This document shows positions 35,753 to 45,274 of a DNA stretch of 64,000 bases, one piece after another. Below the pieces are notes generated by a model, which saw only the letters and a program-made list of their open reading frames with translations, did not search any database and was not told where the DNA came from. Numbering within the stretch: position 1 is the first letter of the stretch; each line of letters starts with the position of its first letter. The stretch lies in assembly GCF_030692605.1 (NCBI RefSeq), contig NZ_JAUYUD010000105.1, positions 19,578 through 83,577 of the forward strand. The letters run 5' to 3'. Both the position numbers and the translations under genes were made by a program. This DNA is from Lutibacter sp. (GTDB lineage: Bacteria; Bacteroidota; Bacteroidia; Flavobacteriales; Flavobacteriaceae).

Positions 35753-35788
35753 AACATTTAACCCCTACTAACTAAATATATATATAAA

Positions 35789-38170
35789 ATGTACGTACTA
35801 AAAAGAGATGGGAAAAAAGAGCCAGTAATGTTCGATAAAATTACAGCTCGTGTAAGAAAAATGTGTTATGGTTTAAATAAGCTTGTTGACCCCGTTAAAG
35901 TGGCAATGAGAGTTATTGAAGGATTGTATGATGGAGTAACAACATCTGAACTTGACAATTTAGCAGCTGAAATTGCTGCAACAATGACCGTTCAACATCC
36001 AGATTATGCTAAACTTGCAGCCCGTATTGCCGTTTCAAATTTACATAAAAACACAAAGAAAACGTTCTCTGAAGTTATGGAGGATTTATACAAGTATGTA
36101 AATCCTCGTACAGGAAAAAAAGCTCCTTTGTTATCTGATGAAACGTATAAAATTATCATGGATAATGCTGAAAAATTAGACTCAACGATTATATACAACA
36201 GGGATTTTAGCTACGATTATTTCGGATTTAAAACATTAGAACGTTCCTATTTGTTGAAAATAAATGGAGAAATTGCTGAACGACCTCAGCACATGTTAAT
36301 GCGTGTTGCCATTGGAATTCATCAAGAAGATATTGACGAAGCTATTGAAACATACGAGTTAATGTCGAAAAAATTCTTTACACACGCCACTCCAACCCTT
36401 TTTAATGCAGGTACGCCAAAACCACAAATGTCTTCATGTTTTTTATTACAAATTCAAGATGATAGCATTGAAGGAATTTATGACACGTTGAAACAAACTG
36501 CACAAATTTCTCAATCTGCTGGCGGGATAGGGTTATCAATTCATAATGTTCGTGCGACAGGTTCTTATATTAGAGGAACAAATGGCACGTCAAATGGAAT
36601 TGTTCCTATGCTAAAAGTATTTAATGATACAGCTCGTTACGTAGATCAAGGGGGCGGTAAACGAAAAGGTTCTTTTGCCATTTATATAGAACCCTGGCAT
36701 GCCGATGTTTTCGACTTTTTAGATTTACGTAAAAATACAGGTGCAGAAGAAAAACGTGCCAGAGATTTATTTTATGCGATGTGGATTCCCGATTTATTTA
36801 TGAAACGCGTGGAGGAAAACGGGGACTGGACGTTGATGTGCCCCAATGAATGTCCGCATTTGTTTGATACCTATGGTGATGAATTTGAAAAGCTTTATAC
36901 GGGCTATGAAAAAGTTGGGAAAGGACGTAAAACAATAAAAGCACGTTTGCTTTGGGAAAAAATATTGGAAGCCCAAATTGAAACCGGAAATCCGTATATG
37001 TTGTATAAAGATGCTGCCAACCGAAAATCCAATCAAAAGAATTTAGGAACCATCCGCTCTTCTAATTTATGCACAGAAATCATGGAATATACAGCAAAAG
37101 ATGAAGTTGCGGTATGTAACTTGGCGTCTATTGCGCTGCCTATGTTTATTGAAGAAGATGAAAATGGAACCAAATTTTTTAATCACCAAAAACTTCATAA
37201 AATCACCAAAAAAATTACACGTAATTTAGATACAGTTATTGACCGTAATTATTACCCTGTAAAAGAAGCCGAAAACTCAAACTTTCGGCATAGACCTATA
37301 GGACTTGGAGTTCAGGGTTTAGCAGATGCATTTATACTATTGCGTTTGCCTTTTACAAGTGACGAAGCAAAAGTATTAAATCAAGAAATTTTTGAAACTA
37401 TTTATTTTGCGGCAGTAACTTCATCAATGGAAATTGCGAAGGCAAAAGAACCATATTCAACATTTAAGGGTTCCCCAATGTCGCAAGGTGAATTTCAATT
37501 TAATATGTGGGGTGTTTCTGAAGACGATTTAAGTGGAAGATGGGATTGGAAATCATTACGAAAAAACGTAGTTAAAAACGGCATAAGAAATTCATTATTA
37601 GTGGCACCAATGCCAACAGCATCTACTTCTCAAATTTTAGGGAATAATGAAGCTTTTGAGCCTTATACATCTAATATATATACCCGTAGGGTACTGAGCG
37701 GAGAATTTATTATTGTTAACAAACATTTATTGGAAGATTTAGTTGAAAGAGGTTTGTGGAATAATGAAATGAAAGAAGAGATTATGAGGGCTAACGGATC
37801 TGTTCAACATATTGATATCATTCCACAAGAATTGAAAGAATTGTATAAAACCGTTTGGGAAATGAGCATGAAAGATATTATTGACATGTCTCGTCAGAGA
37901 GGCTATTTTATAGACCAATCACAATCGCTAAACTTATTTATGCAAGATGCAAACTATTCCAAATTAACTTCAATGCATTTTTACGCTTGGAAAAGTGGCT
38001 TAAAGACTGGTATGTATTATTTGCGTACCAAAAGTGCTGTAAACGCCATTCAATTTACGGTATCAAATGCTAAAAAAGAGGAAGAGAAACCTTTAACACC
38101 AGAAGAATTGAAAGAGATGATAATTGCTTCACAAAACAATCCGGATGATTGTGAAATGTGTGGTTCTTAA
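35789..38170 (+). CDS. nrdA: Class I ribonucleotide reductase large (catalytic) subunit
   Basis: 793 residues. An N-terminal ATP-cone (about 1-90, [20 protein letters not shown]) allows dATP feedback control. The barrel holds the redox Cys (PQMSSCFLL), the N-x-C-x-E active-site triad ([11 protein letters not shown]), the radical-transfer tyrosine pair ([10 protein letters not shown]) and a C-terminal shuttle CxxC (DDCEMCGS). With NrdB it reduces ribonucleoside diphosphates. About 550 bases separate it from nrdB, filled by the S23-type gene. A terminator follows. Confidence 0.98.
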   Translation: MYVLKRDGKKEPVMFDKITARVRKMCYGLNKLVDPVKVAMRVIEGLYDGVTTSELDNLAAEIAATMTVQHPDYAKLAARIAVSNLHKNTKKTFSEVMEDLYKYVNPRTGKKAPLLSDETYKIIMDNAEKLDSTIIYNRDFSYDYFGFKTLERSYLLKINGEIAERPQHMLMRVAIGIHQEDIDEAIETYELMSKKFFTHATPTLFNAGTPKPQMSSCFLLQIQDDSIEGIYDTLKQTAQISQSAGGIGLSIHNVRATGSYIRGTNGTSNGIVPMLKVFNDTARYVDQGGGKRKGSFAIYIEPWHADVFDFLDLRKNTGAEEKRARDLFYAMWIPDLFMKRVEENGDWTLMCPNECPHLFDTYGDEFEKLYTGYEKVGKGRKTIKARLLWEKILEAQIETGNPYMLYKDAANRKSNQKNLGTIRSSNLCTEIMEYTAKDEVAVCNLASIALPMFIEEDENGTKFFNHQKLHKITKKITRNLDTVIDRNYYPVKEAENSNFRHRPIGLGVQGLADAFILLRLPFTSDEAKVLNQEIFETIYFAAVTSSMEIAKAKEPYSTFKGSPMSQGEFQFNMWGVSEDDLSGRWDWKSLRKNVVKNGIRNSLLVAPMPTASTSQILGNNEAFEPYTSNIYTRRVLSGEFIIVNKHLLEDLVERGLWNNEMKEEIMRANGSVQHIDIIPQELKELYKTVWEMSMKDIIDMSRQRGYFIDQSQSLNLFMQDANYSKLTSMHFYAWKSGLKTGMYYLRTKSAVNAIQFTVSNAKKEEEKPLTPEELKEMIIASQNNPDDCEMCGS

Positions 38171-38202
38171 ACAAAATATTAATCAAATAATTTTTCATTT
38201 AT

Positions 38203-38226
38203 AAAAAAAGGATGTTCCCTTTTTTT
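38203..38226 (+). terminator. Terminator after nrdA
   Basis: A-run, stem AAAAAAGGA / TCCCTTTTTT with a TGT-like loop and a T-run, 30 bases after the nrdA stop. Confidence 0.75.
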
Positions 38227-38258
38227 ATAATATTTGTATGTTTACTTGCTCTTAAATC

Positions 38259-40043
38259 ATGCTTTTTATGTTCAGAAAATTGTTTTTTGTTCTATTTTTA
38301 ATATTGCTAGCAGTACTTCTCTATTTCAATCCAAATTTTAAAACTATTGGTGCAGGCGTTGCCATTTTACTTTTTGGTATGATTATGCTTGAAGAAGGTT
38401 TTAAGGTTTTTACAAAAGGGTTTTTAAAAAATATTTTAAAAAAAGTAACCAATAAATTATATAAGAGCATTACAGTTGGAGCAATTGTTACTGCAATTTT
38501 AAATTCTAGTTCATTAGTTTCGGTCATCACTATTTCATTTATAAGTGCTGGTTTAATAAGTTTATCTGGTGGAATAGGTTTAATTTTTGGAGCGAATATT
38601 GGGTCAACGGCAACAGCTTGGTTAATTGCAGCTTTTGGGTTAAAAATAAATATTGCAACACTGGCAATGCCAATGTTGGTTTTCGGACTCATTTTTTCAT
38701 TTCAAAAAAAGGAAGCTTTAAAAGGTTTAGGAAATGTTTTAGCTGGGTTGGGGTTCTTCTTTTTAGGAATTCACTTTATGAAAGAGGGTTTCGATGTTTT
38801 TAGTTACAATATCGATTTAACCCAATATGCAATAAAAGGCTTTTTAGGAATACTTGTTTATGCTGGTCTAGGTATTGTTATTACAACCATACTTCAATCA
38901 AGCGGTGCAACAATGGCTTTAATACTTACTGCTTTATCTGTTGAGCAAATAACGTATGAAAATGCCTTAGCATTAGCTATTGGAGCAAACATAGGTACAA
39001 CAATAACTGCTGTTTTGGGATCAATTAGCGCTAACGTTGCTGGAAGAAGATTAGCTACTGCTCATGTGATTTTTAATATTGTTACGGCAATTGTTGCTAT
39101 TATATTTTTACCTCCAATTACGAATTTAGTCAATTATTTAGCAATTATCTTCGGCATTTCAGAATCAGATTTTACCTTAAAACTTTCTTTATTTCATACT
39201 TTATTTAATGTTTTTGGAGTTTTAATAATGCTTCCTTTCATTAAAAAATTAGAAAATTTCTTGGTTAAATTTTTGAAAGAAAAAGTATCAAAAGATATTG
39301 ATGAACCAAAGTTTTTAAATGAAGCCGTCTTAGAGTTTCCAAGTGCTACTATTCATGCTTTAACTGAAGAATCTAAATATCTCTATAAAAACGCAGTTTT
39401 TGAAATTGTTGCGCATGGATTAAATATTCATAGAGATGATATAAAATCAAGTAAAAAGGTTGGTAAAATTGTGAAAAATTCTAACAATGATTTAAATGTG
39501 AATGTAACTGATTTATACTTAAAAAAAGTAAAAACTATTTATGGCGAAATTTTAAAATATGCTTCAACTGCTCAAAAAAATCAAAAGTTACCCGAAAAAC
39601 TGAGTACTAGAATTGATGATATAAAAATTGCAAACAGAAAAATGGTTGAAACTATTAAAGATGTTAGGGAGCTTAACAAAAATATTACGCTAGCTCTAAA
39701 TATTAAGAATAAGTATTTAATTAAAGAATACAATAATTTTAGAAAAAAGGTAATAAAAGTGCTTCGTATAATTTATTTATTTAGAACACAAGATGATGAA
39801 AAATATGGTTTAAAATTAGCTGAATTAAAAAACGAGGCAAAAGAAAATATAAAACATTCTAATAAATCTATGGACAAATTAATTAGAGATGATTTGATAA
39901 CGACTGAAATGGCTTCTTCGTTATTTAATGATTACGCCAATGTAAATGATATGATTAAAAAATTAATTGAAGTGGCCGAAATTTTATATGACGATAAAGA
40001 TTCATTATTTGAAAATAATAACTTTTCTGAGGATATTCTGTAA
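38259..40043 (+). CDS. Na/Pi cotransporter family protein (NptA-type with PhoU-like tail)
   Basis: 594 residues: about eight or nine TM helices (1-330) with the two inverted Na/Pi repeats and their QSS-like loops (AILNSSSLVSVITISF and TILQSSGATMALILT), then a helical PhoU-like cytoplasmic region (about 350-580). An ATG three codons later (MFRKLFF) is an alternative start. It probably takes up phosphate with sodium; the PhoU-like tail would regulate it. The helicase/relic segment follows directly. Confidence 0.92.
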   Translation: MLFMFRKLFFVLFLILLAVLLYFNPNFKTIGAGVAILLFGMIMLEEGFKVFTKGFLKNILKKVTNKLYKSITVGAIVTAILNSSSLVSVITISFISAGLISLSGGIGLIFGANIGSTATAWLIAAFGLKINIATLAMPMLVFGLIFSFQKKEALKGLGNVLAGLGFFFLGIHFMKEGFDVFSYNIDLTQYAIKGFLGILVYAGLGIVITTILQSSGATMALILTALSVEQITYENALALAIGANIGTTITAVLGSISANVAGRRLATAHVIFNIVTAIVAIIFLPPITNLVNYLAIIFGISESDFTLKLSLFHTLFNVFGVLIMLPFIKKLENFLVKFLKEKVSKDIDEPKFLNEAVLEFPSATIHALTEESKYLYKNAVFEIVAHGLNIHRDDIKSSKKVGKIVKNSNNDLNVNVTDLYLKKVKTIYGEILKYASTAQKNQKLPEKLSTRIDDIKIANRKMVETIKDVRELNKNITLALNIKNKYLIKEYNNFRKKVIKVLRIIYLFRTQDDEKYGLKLAELKNEAKENIKHSNKSMDKLIRDDLITTEMASSLFNDYANVNDMIKKLIEVAEILYDDKDSLFENNNFSEDIL

Positions 40044-40174
40044 GCCATAAACGAGTTTTTAAAACTTTTGGAAATAAGTTCTACCAATTATTGACAGGCA
40101 ATGAAACTGCTCTTTCTTCATTGCAAAATAAATTACCAATCGTTATTGATGATTATTTAAAACTCGCCATTTAA
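40031..40174 (+). pseudogene. C-terminal relic, possibly of a type II restriction endonuclease
   Basis: No start codon fits, but the frame from 40031 to the TAA at 40172-40174 reads as a protein tail: KRVFKTFGNKFYQLLTGNE, then TALSSLQNKLPIVIDDYLKL. The F-x-x-LTGNE-x-AL-x-x-L-x-x-LP-x-VIDD pattern resembles the C-termini of Eco47II/TdeIII-like restriction enzymes; this is from memory and uncertain. An in-frame TGA stands just before 40031. Its stop overlaps the stop of the convergent helicase gene by two bases. It looks like the last piece of a deleted gene. Confidence 0.45.
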
Positions 40175-43100
40175 CCAACAGCCATCTTAGCTGAAACCTT
40201 CCAGAAATATGGAGGCATTGACTCATTCAATTCCCATTTTATGCTCATTGGTTTTGATCCATAGTGTTCCAATAGTTTAACTTCCCCTAAAAAAACTGAA
40301 GCCATCGTATTTCCATACTCATCTTCATTTTTCTCACGAACAAAAAGGAGTATTCTCTTTCCTTCATTTACATGATTGATATACGATAGCCCTTTTCCGC
40401 TTTCTAACTTGACGGAGTTTTGAGTTTGCCAATGAAAAAGATTTTCACTAATAGCAAAATCTTCGTATAAAGTTGTTGGGGAAAAATCTTTTTCTGATTT
40501 ATTAAGTGTGATAAAAAGCAACTCGGTGTTTTTCTCTTTAGAGAGGGCTACACCTTCTCTAATTTCACTTTTCTTTTGAAATGTATGAAACCCAAAAGCC
40601 GATAAAATTTGCTCACGGGTATATCTGCTGTGAAGTTTTAATGGTTGAGAATAAGGAAGCGAAATTTCTCTTTCAAGAAAATCAATTTTATCAATAAGCA
40701 CTTCTAAAACTTCAATTATTTCATCTATCAAAATTTTATTTTTCCCAATTGCATTTATACTTTCTTCTAAAGACTTAAAAAAACCCGCTGATTGCCAAAC
40801 ATCATAATGAAGCATTAAACACATAGATTTTTCATCCTCACTAAGTTTGTTGAAACTAATATTGAAACCTTTTTTGGCTAGCGATAAAATAAAATTAAAA
40901 TAAGAATTCGAATTGCTTGAAAGCCATTTCTTATTAATTGCTCTATAGATTTCAGCTTCATTTATTGTTGGATAATCTTCAATTTGTTCAGCTATAACGC
41001 ATAGCCGTTTCCAATTTCCTTTCTTATAAATCAGCTGTAGTGGTATGTGATAAAAGGTTGAAAAATTTTTAAGCGTCAGCGGTAATGTAGTTTGGTATTT
41101 GTAATTTCGAATTTTATTGAGTAATTGATTTTTATTGAGCAATGTTGCATTTCTAATGTTTTCAAGAATAAATCCTTTTGCTTTTTTCTCAAGAACAATT
41201 GAACATCCTAATGGCAAATGGGGAAAATCATCTTCAATCTCTTTTTGAATAGATGTATTCGTTTTTCCAACCAATGCTCTAAACTTACCTTCATAATCAT
41301 ATTCGGGTCGTGAGTTGCCGACGAAATCCAAGACGCTTAAACATTCTTTACCTTCTGCCAGTCTGAGACCTCTGCCTAGTTGTTGTAGAAAAATTGTTAA
41401 GCTCTCTGTAGGTCTTAAAAACAAAACTGTGTCAATATCTGGAATATCAATTCCTTCATTAAAAATATCAACAACAAAAAGGTAGTTGATCTCCCTACTT
41501 GAAAATTTATTTCTTAATTCATGTCTCAAATTATTTCTAGAGCTAACTAAATAATCTGCTTTTAAACCAGCAAGCAAAAATTTCTCTGCCATGAATTGTG
41601 CATGTTCTTGAGTAACACAAAAACAAAGAGCTCTTACATCATTTATGTCATTTAAATATTTGTTGAGATTAGAAATAATATCTCCTGTTCTTTTATCATT
41701 TTGTGTATAAATTTTTGTTAGTTCACTTGGCAAGTATCTTCCATTTTGCCAAGTTACATTTGATAAATCAATACTGTCAGTAATCCCAAAATATTGAAAA
41801 GGGCAAAGAAGTTTTCTATTTAAGGCTTCTGGCAATCTTATTTCGGCAGCTATGGTATTACAGAAATCTTTTAAAATATCTTCTCCATCCATTCTTTCTG
41901 GTGTAGCTGTTAACCCTAAAATAATTTCAGGTTGGAATCGGTTTAGTATTGGACGATAGCTTGAAGCAGCAATATGGTGGACTTCATCTACAATGATGAA
42001 ATCATAAAATGATTCTGAAAGTTTCAGTGAATCAATTCTGTTATTCAGCGTCTGAACAGAAGCAAAAACACAATCATATTTTTCTGGTTCAATTCCATCA
42101 ACCCACAATTCACCAAAATTATTATCTCTCAAAATACCTTGAAAAGTTGCTTGAGCTTGTTGCAGTATTTCTTTTCGGTGAGCAACAAATAAAAGTTTTG
42201 CAGAGGGTTTTTTCTTTTTAAAATTTTTGAAATCGAATCCTGAAATTACCGTTTTTCCTGTTCCAGTTGCGGCAACAATTAAATTTCTAAAACGGTTGTG
42301 AACTATTCTTTCTGCTTCTAACTTTTCTAAAATTTCTTCCTGAAACGGAAATGGTTTAATATCAAAATATGCAGCTGGATTATTTCTTTCAGAAATTCTT
42401 TCTTTCTTAAGTGCAACCCTTAACTTTTCTGAGTCATGTGCTTTATCAAATAATTGAAATTCTTTGTCCTGCCAATACGTATCAAATGTCTTCTGAAATT
42501 TATCGATGATGTGTCCTACCTCTTTTGTTGTTACTTTTAAATTCCATTCCAACCCATTTGTAAGTGCAGAACGAGAGATGTTTGATGAACCAATATAGCC
42601 AGTATGAAATCCTGTATTTCTGTAAAATAAATATGCCTTTGCATGCAATCTCTCATTATCAGTATTGTATGACACTTTAATTTCAGTGTTCTTCAATCCA
42701 GACAAATATTCTACTGCTTTCAAATCAGTAGCTCCCATGTAGGAAGTAGTAATCACTTTTAATTGCCCACCTCTTTCGGTAAATTCAAATAACTCTTTTT
42801 CAAAAATCCTTATTCCAGTCCATTTAATAAAGGAAACAAGAAAATTAATTTTATCAGAAGAAAGAATTTCTTTTTTGATTTCGCTTTCAAGCGAAATCCC
42901 GGCATTGTTTCCAGTAAATAATTCACTTTGTGATAATCTGGTATAAGGAGTTATTTCTTTCAAATGTTTCTCAAAATCAGAAAACGTAGCATCAAGTTTC
43001 TTAAATATTGCAGAAAGAATTTTTGCTTCCGTAGTAATTAAATTCTCATCAAAATCTTCATCCTTCAACTCTGTTCTTAAAAGAGAAATAATTTTATTTG

Positions 43101-43311
43101 AAAGAACAATTTGTTTTTCAACACTATCATCACCAGAAATCATGTTAAGTGCCAACCGAATTACTTCAATTAAATATTGCGATAAAACTTTTGCTGCTTC
43201 TCTCTTATCAATTTCACTTTCTTTTATATAAAATTTATCTTTATCCAATTCATTCAGTTTGGATAAAATCAATTTATTTATGAGCTGCTCATATAATCCG
43301 TTTTGAATCAT
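40171..43311 (-). CDS. PLD-nuclease/SF2 helicase protein with DUF3427
   Basis: 1046 residues. Order: helical N-terminus (1-120), phospholipase-D-like domain with HAK (223-225) and GSSN (241-244), RecA-like helicase 1 with Walker A ATGTGKT (348-354), DEVH (442-445) and TAT (468-470), helicase 2 with motif VI QQLGRGLR (642-649), and a C-terminal DUF3427 region (about 690-1040). The PLD motif HxK...GSSN is a half-site, so dimers could make a nuclease. Proteins of this layout are known from defence-type islands and may act on foreign DNA. It stands alone beside a restriction-enzyme-like relic. No promoter element was found. Confidence 0.92.
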   Translation of the reverse strand: MIQNGLYEQLINKLILSKLNELDKDKFYIKESEIDKREAAKVLSQYLIEVIRLALNMISGDDSVEKQIVLSNKIISLLRTELKDEDFDENLITTEAKILSAIFKKLDATFSDFEKHLKEITPYTRLSQSELFTGNNAGISLESEIKKEILSSDKINFLVSFIKWTGIRIFEKELFEFTERGGQLKVITTSYMGATDLKAVEYLSGLKNTEIKVSYNTDNERLHAKAYLFYRNTGFHTGYIGSSNISRSALTNGLEWNLKVTTKEVGHIIDKFQKTFDTYWQDKEFQLFDKAHDSEKLRVALKKERISERNNPAAYFDIKPFPFQEEILEKLEAERIVHNRFRNLIVAATGTGKTVISGFDFKNFKKKKPSAKLLFVAHRKEILQQAQATFQGILRDNNFGELWVDGIEPEKYDCVFASVQTLNNRIDSLKLSESFYDFIIVDEVHHIAASSYRPILNRFQPEIILGLTATPERMDGEDILKDFCNTIAAEIRLPEALNRKLLCPFQYFGITDSIDLSNVTWQNGRYLPSELTKIYTQNDKRTGDIISNLNKYLNDINDVRALCFCVTQEHAQFMAEKFLLAGLKADYLVSSRNNLRHELRNKFSSREINYLFVVDIFNEGIDIPDIDTVLFLRPTESLTIFLQQLGRGLRLAEGKECLSVLDFVGNSRPEYDYEGKFRALVGKTNTSIQKEIEDDFPHLPLGCSIVLEKKAKGFILENIRNATLLNKNQLLNKIRNYKYQTTLPLTLKNFSTFYHIPLQLIYKKGNWKRLCVIAEQIEDYPTINEAEIYRAINKKWLSSNSNSYFNFILSLAKKGFNISFNKLSEDEKSMCLMLHYDVWQSAGFFKSLEESINAIGKNKILIDEIIEVLEVLIDKIDFLEREISLPYSQPLKLHSRYTREQILSAFGFHTFQKKSEIREGVALSKEKNTELLFITLNKSEKDFSPTTLYEDFAISENLFHWQTQNSVKLESGKGLSYINHVNEGKRILLFVREKNEDEYGNTMASVFLGEVKLLEHYGSKPMSIKWELNESMPPYFWKVSAKMAVG

Positions 43312-43441
43312 TTGATAATTATTTTGCTTTTTTCAAGCTAATTTAAGTAATTTTAAAATGAAAGCATTCATTTGCATAAAGCCGCTTAAAATGGGGTTTT
43401 TAGACGAGTGTAAAATCGGATTAACTCATCAGCTTTTAAAC

Positions 43442-44038
43442 CTAAACCGTAAACTCCATTTTAAAATAATCATTTACATCAATAACCATCATTCCAGCTT
43501 CTTCAGCTGCTTGTATTCCAAGTATTCCATCTTCAAAAACAACACAATCTTGAGATTTTACATTCATTAATTTAGCACATTTTAAAAAAGTTTCGGGATG
43601 TGGTTTAAAGTTTAAAACATCGTCTGCCGTTACAACAAAATCAAAATAGTGTCCCATTCCAAGTACTTCTAACGTTTTTTGAGCTCCTTTTTTGGTGCTC
43701 CCTGTGCCAATAGCCAGCGGTAAAATAGTATGGTATTTTCTTACAACATTTGTAACTACATCAATTTCTTGAGTTAAATGAACTCCTGATCTAAAATATT
43801 CCGATTTAATGGCTCCAACCTCATTTGGTCTCATTTTTGTGCCAAACATTTCATTTAGTTTTTTAATAGTTGCTCCCTGTGGCATTCCTGTTAATTGCAT
43901 AAACAGGTTAGCGCTAAAGTCAATTCCGTATGGTAAAACGGCTTTTCTCCATGCTACAAAATGGTTTTGCATGGTGTTTGCTACGGTGCCATCTAAATCA
44001 AATATAAGTGCTTTCGCAGTTTTAGGTATTTCTATCAT
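43442..44038 (-). CDS. HAD-superfamily phosphatase (beta-phosphoglucomutase-like)
   Basis: 198 residues. Catalytic D14 and D16 in FDLDGTVANT, Ser/Thr motif GTGSTKKG, Lys and acidic motif (FKPHPETF, VVFEDGILGIQAA). The small helical cap is that of beta-phosphoglucomutase/phosphatase subfamily I (YqaB-like). It probably dephosphorylates a sugar phosphate; the substrate is not evident. Its own TAnnTTTG element is 17 bases before the ATG. dprA ends 41 bases upstream, in the same direction. Confidence 0.9.
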   Translation of the reverse strand: MIEIPKTAKALIFDLDGTVANTMQNHFVAWRKAVLPYGIDFSANLFMQLTGMPQGATIKKLNEMFGTKMRPNEVGAIKSEYFRSGVHLTQEIDVVTNVVRKYHTILPLAIGTGSTKKGAQKTLEVLGMGHYFDFVVTADDVLNFKPHPETFLKCAKLMNVKSQDCVVFEDGILGIQAAEEAGMMVIDVNDYFKMEFTV

Positions 44039-44055
44039 TACTATATTTAAGTGAG

Positions 44056-44063
44056 CAAAAATA
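44056..44063 (-). promoter_or_regulatory. Predicted -7 element for the HAD phosphatase
   Basis: TATTTTTG on the minus strand, 17 bases before the ATG. Confidence 0.5.
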
Positions 44064-44079
44064 AGAATTATAAATTAGA

Positions 44080-45180
44080 TTAAACCGCTTCAAATAATTT
44101 CCCAGGCAATGGTTTTACTACTCCTTTCATTTCTAAATTAAACAATAAAGACGTCGTTTTATGAATTGGTAAATTGCATTGAATTGCTATAATATCCAGC
44201 AATTCTTTCCCGTTTTCTATTAAAAAATCATATATCTGTTGCTCCACTTCAGAAAGTTCAATAAATAATTGCTTTTGAATAACATTTGAAATTTTAGTGC
44301 CAACATTCCAATTTAGCATTTCAATTAAATCTTTTGCATCTGTTAGTATTGCTGCTTTATTTCTTTTTATTAAATCGTTGCAGCCTTTGCTAAAATTATC
44401 GGAAGCTCTCCCTGGAACAGCAAAAACATCTCTATTATATGAATTTGCAATATCTGCAGTTACCAATGAACCACCTTTTTCGGCTGATTCAATTATTACG
44501 GTTGCTTCCGATATTCCTGCAACAATTCTATTCCTTTTTAAAAAATTTTCTCGTTGAAGTGGATCCTTATGCCAAAACTCAGTCAAAAATCCTCCGTTTT
44601 TATTCATTTCACTAACATATTTTTTATGTGCTTTTGGGTAAATTTCTTCAAACCCATGGGCTAAAACTCCAATGGTTTGCAACTTGTTTTTAAGAGCGGC
44701 CTTGTGCGCGCAAATATCAACCCCGTAAGCAAATCCACTTACAATAATAGGATTAAAAGGCACCAAATCTTCAATAAATTTTTCACAAAAATCACGACCA
44801 TAACTGGTTATATTTCTAGTTCCAACAATGCTTATTATGGATTGGGTAAATTCTATATTTCCCTCTTTAAAAATTAAAATAGGCGCATCTACACAATGTT
44901 TTAATTTAGTTGGATAGTCTAAATCTTCAAAATAAAGCGTTGAAATATTATTTTTAGAAATATAGGCTAACTCTAATTCGGCTTCTTTTAAATAAGCCGT
45001 ATCCGATAAATGTTGAATGGTAAAAGAACCTATTCCATTTATTTTTTGAAGGGTTGCTTTCTTTTCTTTAAAAATATTTTTAGCATTTCCACAATGTGCA
45101 ATTAATTTTTTTGCATTAATATCTCCAATACCTTTAACGCGTTGCAAAGCCAATACATATAGTAATTCTTCTTCTAGCAT
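44080..45180 (-). CDS. dprA: DNA-processing protein DprA
   Basis: 366 residues from ATG 45180 (MLEEELLYVLALQRVKGIGD); a TTG seven codons earlier is also open. N-terminal helix-hairpin-helix-like region (about 8-60), Rossmann-fold DprA core with VGTRNITSYGRDFCEKF, SGFAYGVDICAHKAAL and FLKRNRIVAG, and a small C-terminal winged-helix (about 300-366). DprA loads RecA on incoming single strands during natural transformation. No other competence genes are in the window. Confidence 0.95.
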   Translation of the reverse strand: MLEEELLYVLALQRVKGIGDINAKKLIAHCGNAKNIFKEKKATLQKINGIGSFTIQHLSDTAYLKEAELELAYISKNNISTLYFEDLDYPTKLKHCVDAPILIFKEGNIEFTQSIISIVGTRNITSYGRDFCEKFIEDLVPFNPIIVSGFAYGVDICAHKAALKNKLQTIGVLAHGFEEIYPKAHKKYVSEMNKNGGFLTEFWHKDPLQRENFLKRNRIVAGISEATVIIESAEKGGSLVTADIANSYNRDVFAVPGRASDNFSKGCNDLIKRNKAAILTDAKDLIEMLNWNVGTKISNVIQKQLFIELSEVEQQIYDFLIENGKELLDIIAIQCNLPIHKTTSLLFNLEMKGVVKPLPGKLFEAV

Positions 45181-45261
45181 ATTTAATAAATTGAGTGTCA
45201 ATATATAAAATTATTGTTAATAAAAAAGCTGATAAGTTCGATTTTTAAAATACGTTTTCTA

Positions 45262-45269
45262 TATCTTTG
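45262..45269 (+). promoter_or_regulatory. Predicted -7 element for the HU/SPOR gene
   Basis: TATCTTTG ending five bases before the ATG at 45275. Confidence 0.55.
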
Positions 45270-45274
45270 TTATT

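Noticed and set aside
43388..43440. Possible further relic coding sequence between the helicase gene and the HAD gene
   Set aside because: Frames are short and show no recognisable protein pattern.
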